Shown piece by piece: positions 35,207 to 44,275 of a stretch of DNA of 64,000 nt. The notes under the pieces are model-generated. The model made no database searches and had not been told where the DNA came from. It was given only the letters and a program-made list of their open reading frames with translations. Numbering within the stretch: position 1 is the stretch's first letter; the number at the start of each line of letters is the position of its first letter. This DNA is from Aquabacterium soli. GTDB taxonomy: Bacteria; Pseudomonadota; Gammaproteobacteria; Burkholderiales; Burkholderiaceae_C. The stretch spans positions 248,001 to 312,000 of the forward strand of contig NZ_RSED01000001.1 of the NCBI RefSeq assembly GCF_003933735.1, in the 5' to 3' direction. The position numbers and the translations under genes are program-made.

Positions 35207-37192
35207 TCAGGGCTGCGCCAGGGCCTTTGCGATCTTGTTGCGCCCCACCGTGGGCTTGGGCACGCGCACATCGAACCACCCGCGCACATCGGAATCCACC
35301 CCGATACCGTGCATGAAGTTGTAGATGGCCTTCTTCAGGCCCTGGCCCAGGCGCTCATGGTCGGTGCCGGTCGGATCGATGAAGGCCACGTCGTTGCGCG
35401 CGAAGCCGCCATCGGGCAGAGGCTGCAGCGTCACGCCATAGGCGTCAGGATCCATCCCCACGGGCGAATGCACCGTGCATGCGAAGCGGTGGAAGAACCC
35501 CGACTGGATGCAGCCGTTCTCGAACAGCTGGCGCACGTACTCGAGCGCATCGACCGTGTCCTGCGCCGTCTGCGTGGGAAAGCCATACATCAGGTAGGCG
35601 TGCACCAGGATGCCGGCGTCGGTGAAGGCACGGGTCACACGCGCCACCTGCTCCACCGACACGCCCTTCTTCATCAACTGCAGCAGGCGGTCGCTGGCCA
35701 CCTCCAGCCCGCCGCTGATGGCGATGCAGCCGCTGTCGGCCAGCAGTTGGCACAGCTCGGGCGTGAATGATTTTTCGAAGCGCACATTGCCCCACCACGA
35801 GATGCCCAGCTGGCGCTGGATCAGCTCGTGCGCCAGGGCCTTGAGCACCTTGGGGGGCGCGGCCTCGTCCACGAAGTGAAAGCCTGTCTGGCCTGTCTCT
35901 TTCACGATGGCCTCGATGCGATCGGCCAGCACCGTGGCCGAGGCCGCCTCATAGCGTGAGATGTAGTCCAGGCTCACATCGCAGAAGCTGCATTTCTTCC
36001 AGTAGCAGCCATGCGCGATGGTCAGCTTGTTCCAGCGCCCGTCGGACCAGAGCCGGTTCATGGGGTTGAGCATGTCCAGCAGCGACAGGTAATCGTGCAG
36101 GGGCAGGCCGTCCCAGGTGGGTGTGCCCACGTGCTCGAAGGGCACGTCGGGCTCGGGGTGCCGCACACAGCGCACGGTGCCGCTGCCGTTGTCGTTGCCA
36201 TCACGCACGAAGGTGCGCACCAGCTCGTCGCGAGAGCGGTGGCCGCCCAGGTGCTCCAGCAGGGCCAGCAGCGGGCGCTCGCCCGCGTCCAGCGTCACGA
36301 AATCGACGACATCGAACACGCGTGGCTCGGCCAGCTCGCGCAACTCGGTGTTGACGAAGCCGCCCCCCAGCACCACGCGCACCTGCGGGTACTCGGCCTT
36401 GATGGTCTGGCCGATGCGCAGGGCCGCGTACACGCTGCCCGGGAAGGGCACGGACAGCAGTACCACGTCGGGTTGGTGGCGAAGCACGGCATCCCGCGTG
36501 AGGTCGGCCAGGGTCTGGTCGATCAGGTTGGGTGGTGCGGCCAATGCCTCGGCCAGCGGGTCGAAGCTGTGCTGGCTGGCGGCGATGGACTCGGCATAGC
36601 GCACGAACTCGAAGCGGCCGTCCACAGCCTGGCGCAGCACGTCGGCCAGGTCGTTGAGGTACAGCGTGGCCAGGTGCCGGGCTCGGTCCTGCAGGCCCAG
36701 GCTGCCGAAGGCCCAGGCCAGTGGGTCGCCGCTGTCGTCGTCGGGGTAGGCGTCCAGCGTGGCGAAGCGCGGGCCTTCGGGCAGGTAGGCGCGCGTGTTG
36801 ATGCGGTGGGCCAGCGTGGAGTCGCGCCCTTGCAGAAAGGCGATCACGCGGTTGATGGTGGCCACGTAGCGCGCGTGCTCTTCGATGAAGATGTGCAGCG
36901 TGTCGCTGCGCTGGGCCTCGGGCACGGCGGTGGCGCACTCCAGCAGCTCGCACAGGCCTTGGCGTGAGAGCAGGCGCAGCACCAGCGCCAGGGCCAGGTC
37001 TTCCTGGAACGCCTGCACGCCGCGCGAACGCAGGAATCCGGTCAGGTAGGCCGTGGACGGGTAGGGCGTGTTCAGCTGCGTCATCGGCGGGATGAGCGAG
37101 AGCACGCGCAGGTGCTGGCCCGCACGCAGCTGGCCCGTGTCAGGAGCGGGGCTGGCGCCAGTGGCGATGGGCACGAAGCGGGGAGCGGTCAC
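35207..37192 (-). CDS. B12-binding-type radical SAM protein with Cx4Cx2C cluster motif
   Basis: A protein of about 661 residues with an N-terminal B12-binding-like Rossmann domain (PDVVLLSVPFPGSVYAALRI, VVLGGGFVNTE) and a radical SAM domain. The cluster cysteines are 396, 401 and 404 (GCYWKKCSFCD), i.e. Cx4Cx2C rather than the common Cx3Cx2C. The cobalamin ligand motif DxHxxG is not seen. The start is uncertain: GTG 37192 is proposed, the frame runs on to 37360, and no clear ribosome site is visible. The substrate is unknown and no RiPP precursor or partner enzyme is adjacent. It converges on the PuuE-like gene. Confidence 0.82.
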   Translation of the reverse strand: MTAPRFVPIATGASPAPDTGQLRAGQHLRVLSLIPPMTQLNTPYPSTAYLTGFLRSRGVQAFQEDLALALVLRLLSRQGLCELLECATAVPEAQRSDTLHIFIEEHARYVATINRVIAFLQGRDSTLAHRINTRAYLPEGPRFATLDAYPDDDSGDPLAWAFGSLGLQDRARHLATLYLNDLADVLRQAVDGRFEFVRYAESIAASQHSFDPLAEALAAPPNLIDQTLADLTRDAVLRHQPDVVLLSVPFPGSVYAALRIGQTIKAEYPQVRVVLGGGFVNTELRELAEPRVFDVVDFVTLDAGERPLLALLEHLGGHRSRDELVRTFVRDGNDNGSGTVRCVRHPEPDVPFEHVGTPTWDGLPLHDYLSLLDMLNPMNRLWSDGRWNKLTIAHGCYWKKCSFCDVSLDYISRYEAASATVLADRIEAIVKETGQTGFHFVDEAAPPKVLKALAHELIQRQLGISWWGNVRFEKSFTPELCQLLADSGCIAISGGLEVASDRLLQLMKKGVSVEQVARVTRAFTDAGILVHAYLMYGFPTQTAQDTVDALEYVRQLFENGCIQSGFFHRFACTVHSPVGMDPDAYGVTLQPLPDGGFARNDVAFIDPTGTDHERLGQGLKKAIYNFMHGIGVDSDVRGWFDVRVPKPTVGRNKIAKALAQP

Positions 37193-37302
37193 GGCGGGAG
37201 AACTGAACTGGAGAACTGCGGGATGCGGCAGAAAGGGCAGGGCGGTGCAGCCGCTATTGTCCGGCACCCGCGCCCGCCGTGTGCAGCCGTTACAGTGGCC
37301 CC

Positions 37303-37986
37303 ATGGAACTGCATGTCTGGACAGCCTACCTGGTGGCCACCCTTTTGATCTCGATCTCACCGGGTTCGGGCGCCCTGCTCACGATGACGCACAGCATGGC
37401 CCGCGGGCCGCGCGGCGTGCTGCCGGGCGTGCTGGGCCTGCAGGTGGGTCTGGTGGCGATCATGCTGGTGTCGGGCTTCGGCCTGGGCGCGCTGCTGCTG
37501 GCCTCGGAGCAGGCTTTCCTGGTGCTCAAGTGGACGGGCGCGGCCTACCTGTTCTGGCTGGGCTTGAGCCAATGGCGCTCGGCATCGCGGGGTGCGCAGG
37601 CCGTTGACTCTGAGCCGCAGCCTGATCCGGTCTCGCACCACAGGCCGATACTGGGCGCCACAGCCGTGTCTGCCCACACCCCGGCCCGCGCCTGTTTCAT
37701 GCAGGGCCTGCTCACCAACATCACCAACCCCAAGGGCATCGTCTTCATGGTCGCCGTGCTGCCCCAGTTCCTGGACCCGGCCCGGACGCTCGGCCCGCAG
37801 CTGCTGCTGATCGCGCTGACCAGCGTGGCGGTGGATTTCGTGGTGATGCGCTTCGGCTATGCCACGCTGGCCGCCGGGCTGCAACGGCTGATGCGCCGGC
37901 CCGGCGCTCAGCGCGTGCGTGATCGGCTGTTCGGCGGCGTGCTGATGGGCATGGGCGTGTCGCTGGTGTTCGTCAAGCGTCAGTAG
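37303..37986 (+). CDS. LysE/RhtB family amino-acid exporter
   Basis: A 227-residue inner-membrane protein with about six segments, of the LysE/RhtB export family. It has the N-terminal motif SPGSGALLTMTHSMARG and TNITNPKGIVFMVAVLPQFL in the second half. It would export an amino acid or derivative. The ATG at 37303 starts MELHVWTAYL; the frame is open 24 bp further upstream. It ends with a 7-bp convergent overlap with mksB. It is divergent from the radical SAM gene. Confidence 0.9.
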   Translation: MELHVWTAYLVATLLISISPGSGALLTMTHSMARGPRGVLPGVLGLQVGLVAIMLVSGFGLGALLLASEQAFLVLKWTGAAYLFWLGLSQWRSASRGAQAVDSEPQPDPVSHHRPILGATAVSAHTPARACFMQGLLTNITNPKGIVFMVAVLPQFLDPARTLGPQLLLIALTSVAVDFVVMRFGYATLAAGLQRLMRRPGAQRVRDRLFGGVLMGMGVSLVFVKRQ

Positions 37987-40796
37987 ACCTCGGCCGGGAT
38001 GCGCCGCTGCAGCACGCCGATCGGCGGCGCCCAGCGCGAACCCTTGAGCTTCTTGGACGTCACCAGCGTGATGTCGGCCGGCTCGAACACCTCCACGTTG
38101 TGCGTGATCGGCGTGGTCAGCACGTACTGCGCGCGCGTGGAGCGCAGGAAGTGGCCGACCAGCTGGATGTTGCGCACGTCCAGGTGGGCGAAGGGCTCGT
38201 CGATGAACACGAAGCCGCCGGGGGTTTCGTCGTCCTTCATCAAGCCCACCAGCAGGATCAGCGACTTGATCACCTGCTGCCCGCCCGAGGCCTCGCCGTC
38301 GTTCAGGCCGATGCTGCCCTTGCCGTCGAAGTTGAAGTGCACCTTCAGCTCGGCCTGGCGCAGGCCGGTGTCGTCGCTGTCCAGGTGGGGCAGTTCGGCG
38401 TTCACTTCCACGCCGGCCAACTGGCCCAGCTCGATGATGTTCTTGCGGTAGCGGCGCACCGTCACCTTCAGCACGTCGGTGTAGCGCGCGCGGGCGTTGT
38501 CCACGGCGATGCCGGCGGCGGCGTTGCTGGCCTTGCGCTGGTTGAGCTCGTCTTCCTGGCGCAGCACGTTGGCGTTCATCAGCGTGAGCTGTTCGATCAC
38601 CGTGCCGTCGGTTTCCCACTTGCCTTCATTGAGCTCGCGCTCCACGGCCTCGGCGCGCAGGCGAGCCTGGGTGGCGTTGCCATAGTGCGACTGCATCTCG
38701 GTGATGCGCTCGATGGAGCGCCAGTGGCGCGGCATCTGCAGCTTCACCTCGCGTGACATCACGGCCTGCGCGATCACGTCGTCGAAACGGGCCTGCCATT
38801 CGCGGTCGTGCGCCGCGCTGCGCTGCTCGATGTGGGCCAGCTTTTCCTGCGCCTGCCGGTAGGCGTGCTGGGCATTGGTCTGCTCGACCACGGCGCGCTT
38901 GAGCTGCGTCTCCAGCTGCTGCCAGCGCTCGCCCGCATCGGCGCGCGCCTGGCGCAGCACGGGCAGTTGCTGGCGGGCATCGGCGAACTCGGAGGCGCGT
39001 TCGGCCAGCTCGGCCGCGGCGGTGAAGCCTTGTGCGGCCTTGCGGGCATCCTGCAGCTGGCGCTCGAAGAAGGTCTGGTCGCGCACGATGCGCGTCATCT
39101 CGTCGTCGAGCTGGGCCAGGCGGTTCTCGATCGAGGTTCGGCGCGAGGCGATGGCCGAGGCGCCGAACTGGTGCTGGCTCGGGTCGACCCACACTGAACG
39201 GCCCCCGCGCGGGTCACGGTGGTAGGCATCGGGTGTGATCCATTCGCCGCCCACCTTCACGCCTTCGTCGGTGCCGGCCACGCGGCGGATGTTGCCCAGC
39301 TGGCGCAGCAGCCAGTGCGGCGCGGGGGCCGAGAACTTCAGCACGGCCAGCAGGCTGTTCTTGTCGGCGTTGTCCGGCGCGTGGTCGGCGTCGGCCACCA
39401 CGTAGTGGCGGTAGCGCTCTTTCTCGGCCAGGGCCATGGCCTGGGCTTCCTGCCCGGCCCTGTCCAGCACCACCACCCAGCGGCTGCCGCGCAGCACGCC
39501 TTCGGCGGCGGCGCGCCACTTCTCGTCGGTGATCTCGATGATGTCGGCGATCAGGTGGTGGCCGATGCCCGCATCGCTCAGGGTGCGCGTGAAGCGCGTG
39601 ACCTCGGGCGGGGGCGGGGCCAGGCGCTGGCCCTTGAGCGAATCCATCGCGCGCTGTGCTTCGTCGCGCTGGTCCTTCAGGCGCTGCCATTGGGCCGACA
39701 GCTGCTGCTTGCGCTCGCTCAGCTCCTGGATGCGCTGGGTGAGCTGCTGTTCGTCGCCCTCGACACCGCACAGGCCTTGCAGCTCATCGGCGCGCTTGAC
39801 CAGCAGCTCCATCGGGCGCTCGGCGTCGCGCGCTTCTTCCTGCGTGCGGCGGGCGGTGCGCACCTGGGCTTCCAGTTGCTCGACCAGGGCGGCGCTGTCG
39901 GTCTGGTCCTGCAGGCGCTGCAGCAGATCGGCCTTGACCTGGCTCAGCTGCCGGCGGTCATCGACCGACTGGATGCGCTGGCGGTGCAGCTCGCGCAACT
40001 TGTTGGACAGGCTCTTGCGCGTCTCGACATTGCTCAGCACGGGCACGACCTCGGTGCCCAGCGTCTCGCGCTCCTGGCACTTCAGCTCCCACTGGCGGAA
40101 GTTGTTGACGCGGGCTTCCAGCTCGGCGCGCTGCGCCTTGCCGTGCACCAGCTCGCGCTCGGCCGTCTCCACCTCCTGCAGCAGCTGCTTCTGGTGGTTG
40201 CGGGCCTCGTCGTAGCGGTCCAGCACCTCCTGGTCGCCGAACACGTCGAACACCAGCTTGAGCAGCTCTTTCGGGCTGAACTCGCACAGGCGGTCGGTCT
40301 GGCCCTGCTCGAGCGCCAGCACCTTGGCGATGGCGCGCGACAGGCCGGCGCCCTCCAGGCGGCGGCGCCAGTTGTCGATGCCCAGCCAGTCGCGGTCACC
40401 GCGTTCGACCAGCTCTTCGATGCTGACATCGCCCTCGGTCATCAGATAGCGGCGTGTCCAGTCGCCGCCGTTGCGGTCGATGCGGCAGGCCAGTGTGACG
40501 GTGTCGCTGTACAGCAGGCATCGCGCGAAGGGCCGGTTCGACGATTGGCGGTTGCGCGGGCGGTTGTCCACCGTGGCGCGCAGCCAGGCGCTGTCGGCGT
40601 TGGCGTGGCGCGCATACGTTTTGTAGTTGCGGCCGCCCGAGCAGTCCAGGCCCAGCAGGGTGCGCATGGCGTCCAGCAGCGTGGTCTTGCCCGAGCCGTT
40701 GGGCCCGGCCACGGTGATGATGGCGCCGTCCAGCGGCAGGGTCAGGCGCTGGCAGTAGTCCCAGTGCAGCAGTTCGAGGCTTTGCAGGTGAAACAT
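37980..40796 (-). CDS. mksB: SMC-like ATPase MksB of the MksBEF condensin
   Basis: A 938-residue SMC-type protein: head with Walker A at residues 31-38 (GPNGSGKT), long coiled coils (about 200-400 and 560-780), a hinge-like central domain (about 400-560), then the signature ASGGQQ and Walker B with Asp866-Glu867 (FVFIDEPFAHLD). The length matches MksB of Pseudomonas (about 105 kDa), shorter than MukB. Order mksF-mksE-mksB and 3-bp spacing to mksE support the complex, which in that genus organises the chromosome or counters plasmids. No mksG nuclease follows. Confidence 0.88.
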   Translation of the reverse strand: MFHLQSLELLHWDYCQRLTLPLDGAIITVAGPNGSGKTTLLDAMRTLLGLDCSGGRNYKTYARHANADSAWLRATVDNRPRNRQSSNRPFARCLLYSDTVTLACRIDRNGGDWTRRYLMTEGDVSIEELVERGDRDWLGIDNWRRRLEGAGLSRAIAKVLALEQGQTDRLCEFSPKELLKLVFDVFGDQEVLDRYDEARNHQKQLLQEVETAERELVHGKAQRAELEARVNNFRQWELKCQERETLGTEVVPVLSNVETRKSLSNKLRELHRQRIQSVDDRRQLSQVKADLLQRLQDQTDSAALVEQLEAQVRTARRTQEEARDAERPMELLVKRADELQGLCGVEGDEQQLTQRIQELSERKQQLSAQWQRLKDQRDEAQRAMDSLKGQRLAPPPPEVTRFTRTLSDAGIGHHLIADIIEITDEKWRAAAEGVLRGSRWVVVLDRAGQEAQAMALAEKERYRHYVVADADHAPDNADKNSLLAVLKFSAPAPHWLLRQLGNIRRVAGTDEGVKVGGEWITPDAYHRDPRGGRSVWVDPSQHQFGASAIASRRTSIENRLAQLDDEMTRIVRDQTFFERQLQDARKAAQGFTAAAELAERASEFADARQQLPVLRQARADAGERWQQLETQLKRAVVEQTNAQHAYRQAQEKLAHIEQRSAAHDREWQARFDDVIAQAVMSREVKLQMPRHWRSIERITEMQSHYGNATQARLRAEAVERELNEGKWETDGTVIEQLTLMNANVLRQEDELNQRKASNAAAGIAVDNARARYTDVLKVTVRRYRKNIIELGQLAGVEVNAELPHLDSDDTGLRQAELKVHFNFDGKGSIGLNDGEASGGQQVIKSLILLVGLMKDDETPGGFVFIDEPFAHLDVRNIQLVGHFLRSTRAQYVLTTPITHNVEVFEPADITLVTSKKLKGSRWAPPIGVLQRRIPAEVY

Positions 40797-40799
40797 CGG

Positions 40800-41585
40800 T
40801 CAGGCCTCGTCGGTGTGCGGGTCGGCGGAAGGCGTGGGCGCTCCGGCAGTGGCGGCGTCATCCACGGGTTCATCGTCCAGTTCGTCTTCGATGATCTCTT
40901 CCAGCGGCGGCTGGGTCAGGGCCAGGGGCAGGTTGCCCGTGAGCTGCTTGGCCTGGGCCAGCACATCGCCCAGGGCGCCTTGCAGGATGCGTGGCGCCAG
41001 CGCGTCGTAGTCGAGCAGCAGATCAAGCAGGGGCCCTTCGGCGATGTCTTCGCCCTTGCGCACGATGAAGCCGTGGTTCTCCAGCCGCTTGAGGTTGGTG
41101 TCCAGGCGTGTCTTCTTGCCCAGCTGCACGCCAAAGTCGGCCAGCAGGGCCTTGTACGACACCATCGGGCTCACGCTGGCGGCGGTGGGCATGGGGCGGT
41201 CCTTGCCGAACATGTCGTTCTGATCGTCGCCGTTCTGGTTGGCGGCGCGCGCGGCCTGGCGCTCGCGCTTGGGCAGCACGATCAGCGCCCACAGCACCAC
41301 CAGCAGCGACACCGCGTCGCGCGGCAGGTCGATGTTGTTGTGGCTGTTCAGGCCCGCCTCGCCGAACACGGTGGCCTCGGCCGGGCGCAGCAGGGCCACG
41401 CTCACGTGGTCGGCATACAGGTTGTCGATCAGGCGCAGGCCCACCTGGGCCAGGCGCTCTTGCGTGGCCTGCCACAGGTCGGCATCGATCAAGGCTCGCT
41501 TGACCTTCGGGTGCTGGCGGGGAAGCCAGCGGCGGGCCAGCAGTTCTGCGGCCAGCAGTGCGGCGTCGTCCATGGAAGAACTCAT
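40800..41585 (-). CDS. mksE: Condensin subunit MksE
   Basis: A 261-residue acidic protein between mksF and mksB. It is a predicted winged-helix kite subunit that binds the kleisin MksF and helps MksB close; LLAAELLARRWLPRQHPKVKRALIDAD opens a mostly helical sequence, and the C-terminal 45 residues are acidic and disordered. Identification rests mainly on size and gene order, since the family is weakly conserved. The gap to mksF is 24 bp. Confidence 0.75.
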   Translation of the reverse strand: MSSSMDDAALLAAELLARRWLPRQHPKVKRALIDADLWQATQERLAQVGLRLIDNLYADHVSVALLRPAEATVFGEAGLNSHNNIDLPRDAVSLLVVLWALIVLPKRERQAARAANQNGDDQNDMFGKDRPMPTAASVSPMVSYKALLADFGVQLGKKTRLDTNLKRLENHGFIVRKGEDIAEGPLLDLLLDYDALAPRILQGALGDVLAQAKQLTGNLPLALTQPPLEEIIEDELDDEPVDDAATAGAPTPSADPHTDEA

Positions 41586-41609
41586 GTCTGGATCAGCGTC
41601 GTGCGCAGG

Positions 41610-42989
41610 TCAGCGTGAAGGGGATGCGGCCGTGCCAGGCGTGGCATCGGCTTTCGTGTGGTCTGTCGGGCCTTTGAAGGCTTCATGCGGCAACGGGCTC
41701 AGCGTGCCTTCGCTGATCAGGGCCACGGCTTCGTCGTCCACCGCCAGGTGGCGTGCGCTGGCCTGCCATTGCCAGGGCGATCGGGCCAGGTCGCCCGTCA
41801 GGCCCTTGAGCGTGCGGGCCTGGCCATCGCCCAGCAGCGGCATCAGCTGCATGCGGTAGGCGGCCTGGGCGAAGCGCCCGCCCAGCACGGCCTCGTGCAG
41901 CGGGCGATCGGCCGGGGCCGCGTCGGCGGGGGCTTGCTGGAACCAGCGGTCGAACAGGCCGATCATCTGGCTCAGCTCTTCGGGCAGCGAGAGCACGCCC
42001 AGCGTGCCATCGGCGGCCTCGGTGGGCGGTGGCAGGCCGGCGCTGCCATCGGCCACGGGGCGGTCGCGCTCGAACTCGCCTTCGGCCACGTCCACCAGGT
42101 CGTGCTGGCTGACCATCACCGGCCGCACGGGCACGGACAGGGCCTCGCCCATCAGCTCGTACAGCGCAGGGTGGTGCTGCAGCCAGCGGCGTACGTCGGA
42201 GCTGGTCAGGCCGGTGCTGCCCAGCGTGACGCGCTGGCGGTCGGCCTGCTGCAGGGCCCGTGTGAACTGGCTGGCCATGGACAGCAGGCGGGCCTGGTCC
42301 TGGCCCAGGGCGCGGGCCTCGCGTTCCAGCCGCGGGTCTTCGTGCTCGGCGCGGATCAGTGCCGTGAGCGCCTGGCCGGCGCGGTCCACCAGCGTCAAGG
42401 CGCGGTCGAAGCGGGGCTGCGCCAGCCGCAGGCGCGATTCGGAGCCGCTGGCGATGGCCTCGGCGAACTCGTCGTGCAGGCGGGCCAGCTGGGCGTGAAG
42501 GTGCTTGAGCTGGTTGGTGTCCACCAGGCCCAGCTGCTGCGCGCCGGCCACCTGGGCCAGCAGCGCCACCATCTCGTCGTGTTCGCCCACGGGCGCCGAT
42601 GTCAGCGAGGCCAGCAGGCCGTGCACCTGCTGCGCCAGGGGCGGCAGGTGGTAATCCTGGGCGGTGGCGTCCCAGGCCAGCAGGTGGATGTCGCGCAGAC
42701 GCTTGAGCGCGCTGTCCAGGGCGTCGGGCAGCAGGGCGTGGAACAGCTGGTTCAGGTCATCGCGCGAGAAGCGGGCCTGGGGCTGGCCCGCCAGGGCCAT
42801 GAACACCCACAGGCGCAGCCGCACCAGGGCCTGCGGCCCGTTGAACAGGCCGCGCAGGGCGTCGATCAGGTCCAGGCGCTGGCCCAGCGCCCAGGCCAGG
42901 GGCTGCTCCGGGGCCAGGCCGGGCTCGCGGAAGTAGCTCTCGAAACTGGGCGAATCGGACAGGTCAGGAGAAGGATGCGCCTCGATCAT
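41610..42989 (-). CDS. mksF: Condensin kleisin-like subunit MksF
   Basis: A 459-residue helical protein, first gene of the three-gene leftward operon, and the predicted kleisin bridging MksB heads with MksE. The N-terminal part (LAWALGQRLDLIDALRGLF) and the region LRLAQPRFDRALTLVDRAGQ are the best recognised features; a proline/acid-rich linker occurs near residues 310-335. Start ATG 42989. Its promoter lies in the divergent 117-bp gap to the small gene at 43107. Sequence evidence alone is moderate; operon structure adds weight. Confidence 0.75.
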   Translation of the reverse strand: MIEAHPSPDLSDSPSFESYFREPGLAPEQPLAWALGQRLDLIDALRGLFNGPQALVRLRLWVFMALAGQPQARFSRDDLNQLFHALLPDALDSALKRLRDIHLLAWDATAQDYHLPPLAQQVHGLLASLTSAPVGEHDEMVALLAQVAGAQQLGLVDTNQLKHLHAQLARLHDEFAEAIASGSESRLRLAQPRFDRALTLVDRAGQALTALIRAEHEDPRLEREARALGQDQARLLSMASQFTRALQQADRQRVTLGSTGLTSSDVRRWLQHHPALYELMGEALSVPVRPVMVSQHDLVDVAEGEFERDRPVADGSAGLPPPTEAADGTLGVLSLPEELSQMIGLFDRWFQQAPADAAPADRPLHEAVLGGRFAQAAYRMQLMPLLGDGQARTLKGLTGDLARSPWQWQASARHLAVDDEAVALISEGTLSPLPHEAFKGPTDHTKADATPGTAASPSR

Positions 42990-43106
42990 GGGGTGGGATT
43001 GTGCCGGAAGGTGAACGGCGCCTACCCATGGGGCGGACCCTTGGCGAACGGGACGTGTTCAATTTTGCCTATCGAAGGATCCGAACGGTGGGGGACAATA
43101 TCCACC

Positions 43107-43292
43107 ATGAGCGCCGTTCCCGATCCAGACCCGATGCCGGAACCACCCGAGCAGCCCGACATCAACGCCTGCTGTGGCAGTGGCTGCGATCCGTGCATCT
43201 TCGATGCGCATGATCTGGCGATGGACGATTACCGGCAGGCCTTGCGAGCCTGGCAGGCGCGCCAGGGCGACGCGCCGTCTCAAGGCGGCTGA
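43107..43292 (+). CDS. Small oxidoreductase-like domain protein
   Basis: A 61-residue protein with the short Oxidored-like motif CCGSGCDPCIFDAHD near its centre, in which four cysteines could bind a metal or cluster, followed by a helix (YRQALRAWQARQG). Such small proteins are common in Burkholderiales and often fused or adjacent to redox enzymes, but no function is established. The start is an ATG inside a longer open frame. It lies 30 bp before the dioxygenase-like gene. Confidence 0.8.
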   Translation: MSAVPDPDPMPEPPEQPDINACCGSGCDPCIFDAHDLAMDDYRQALRAWQARQGDAPSQGG

Positions 43293-43322
43293 TCCGGTGG
43301 TGTGCTCTGGTGTTGCGGCGGC

Positions 43323-44027
43323 ATGCAGTCCACCCACATCGATCATTTCAGGGCGCATGGCTATGTGCGGCTGAGCGGCTTCCACCCCAGGAAGCGCATG
43401 GCCCCTGTCCGGCAGCAACTGCTCGATGAGCTGAAGCGGCTGAAGATCTGGGCCGCCGGCAAGAGCCTGTCCAGCGCATGGCGAGGCATGCCCCCGTTCC
43501 AGCAGATCGCCAGGCTGGCGACGCTGGTGAAGGCGCCGGGCGTGCACGAAGCCTGGATGACGAGCGAGTTGCTGGCCAATGTGGCGGCGTTGGCCGGGCG
43601 CGAGCCAGGCCGCGAGCATCAGGCGACTCAGCTGCTCCTGTCACTGCCTCATCAAGGCAATTGGACCCTGCAGGGCTTGAACTGGCATGTTGACGTGACA
43701 GCCGAGCCCCCTGAGCGATTACCGGGCATCCAGGCCTTCGTGCTGATCGACGATGTCGCACCGCATGGCGGTGCCACCCTGGCGCTGGCCGGATCGCATC
43801 TCATCCATGGAGGGCCAGGCGCGGCGGGTCGCTTGCTTCGCGAACGGCTGAAGATGTCGAAGGTCCTGCCGGGCGATCTTCAGGCTCTGGGCATCGACAT
43901 CGTCGAGATGTCCGGCTCGGCTGGCGATGTGTTCCTGATGGACATGCGCCTGCTGCATACACCGTCCATCAACGCCACCAAGCACATCCGCATGATGGCC
44001 ACCTCCCGCTTCATCCTTGCCCCTTGA
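43323..44027 (+). CDS. Phytanoyl-CoA dioxygenase-like Fe(II)/2-oxoglutarate enzyme
   Basis: A 234-residue protein with the double-stranded beta-helix iron motif: His-X-Asp in LNWHVDVTAEPP near residue 121, distal His in RLLHTPS, and an Arg (ATSRF) to bind 2-oxoglutarate. The middle stretch DVAPHGGATLALAGSHL is typical of the PhyH family. The substrate is unknown. The ATG at 43323 is chosen because it begins the MQSTHIDHFRAHGYV core; the open frame begins 21 bp earlier. It lies downstream of the oxidoreductase-like gene and may be co-transcribed. Confidence 0.82.
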   Translation: MQSTHIDHFRAHGYVRLSGFHPRKRMAPVRQQLLDELKRLKIWAAGKSLSSAWRGMPPFQQIARLATLVKAPGVHEAWMTSELLANVAALAGREPGREHQATQLLLSLPHQGNWTLQGLNWHVDVTAEPPERLPGIQAFVLIDDVAPHGGATLALAGSHLIHGGPGAAGRLLRERLKMSKVLPGDLQALGIDIVEMSGSAGDVFLMDMRLLHTPSINATKHIRMMATSRFILAP

Positions 44028-44040
44028 TAGATCAGGCGCC

Positions 44041-44240
44041 ATGCATGGTGCACTCAACAGCGTTTTGCGAGCAAGCACGCCTGGAAAGCACTTTGCTGGA
44101 CACCTGCAAGGCCACCAGGCCCTTCAGGGCAAGGACGGCAAGGCAGGCTTCCTGGTGTCGAAGAACTCGTACAAGGGCTCCGAGCTGCGTGCCGAGTTCT
44201 GGGCTGATGAAGCGGCCAACAGCGGTGTCTTCCGTGCGAG
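44041..44240 (+). pseudogene. Remnant of a DUF1080 (3-keto-disaccharide hydrolase) gene
   Basis: Reading in frame gives a fragment (GFLVSKNSYKGSELRAEFWA followed by DEAANSGVF) that matches the core of DUF1080 proteins, including the NSG turn. The protein normally continues with a characteristic arginine/cysteine segment, but here the frame runs into unrelated sequence after NSGVF, and the N-terminal half and most of the C-terminal half are missing. So it is a truncated leftover between the dioxygenase and the membrane protein. No intact copy is in the window. Confidence 0.55.
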
Positions 44241-44275
44241 ACGGTCGGTTCGCCTCCGGGCCGTTCGCGCTGCAA

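Noticed and set aside
37980-42989. Full Wadjet defence system (JetABCD)
   Set aside because: The three condensin genes fit, but there is no JetD/MksG nuclease next to them and MksB size matches the Pseudomonas MksBEF type.
41658-43106. Upstream part of a 544-residue plus-strand frame ending at 43292
   Set aside because: It is antisense to mksF and low complexity; only the last 61 codons (43107-43292) form a recognisable protein.
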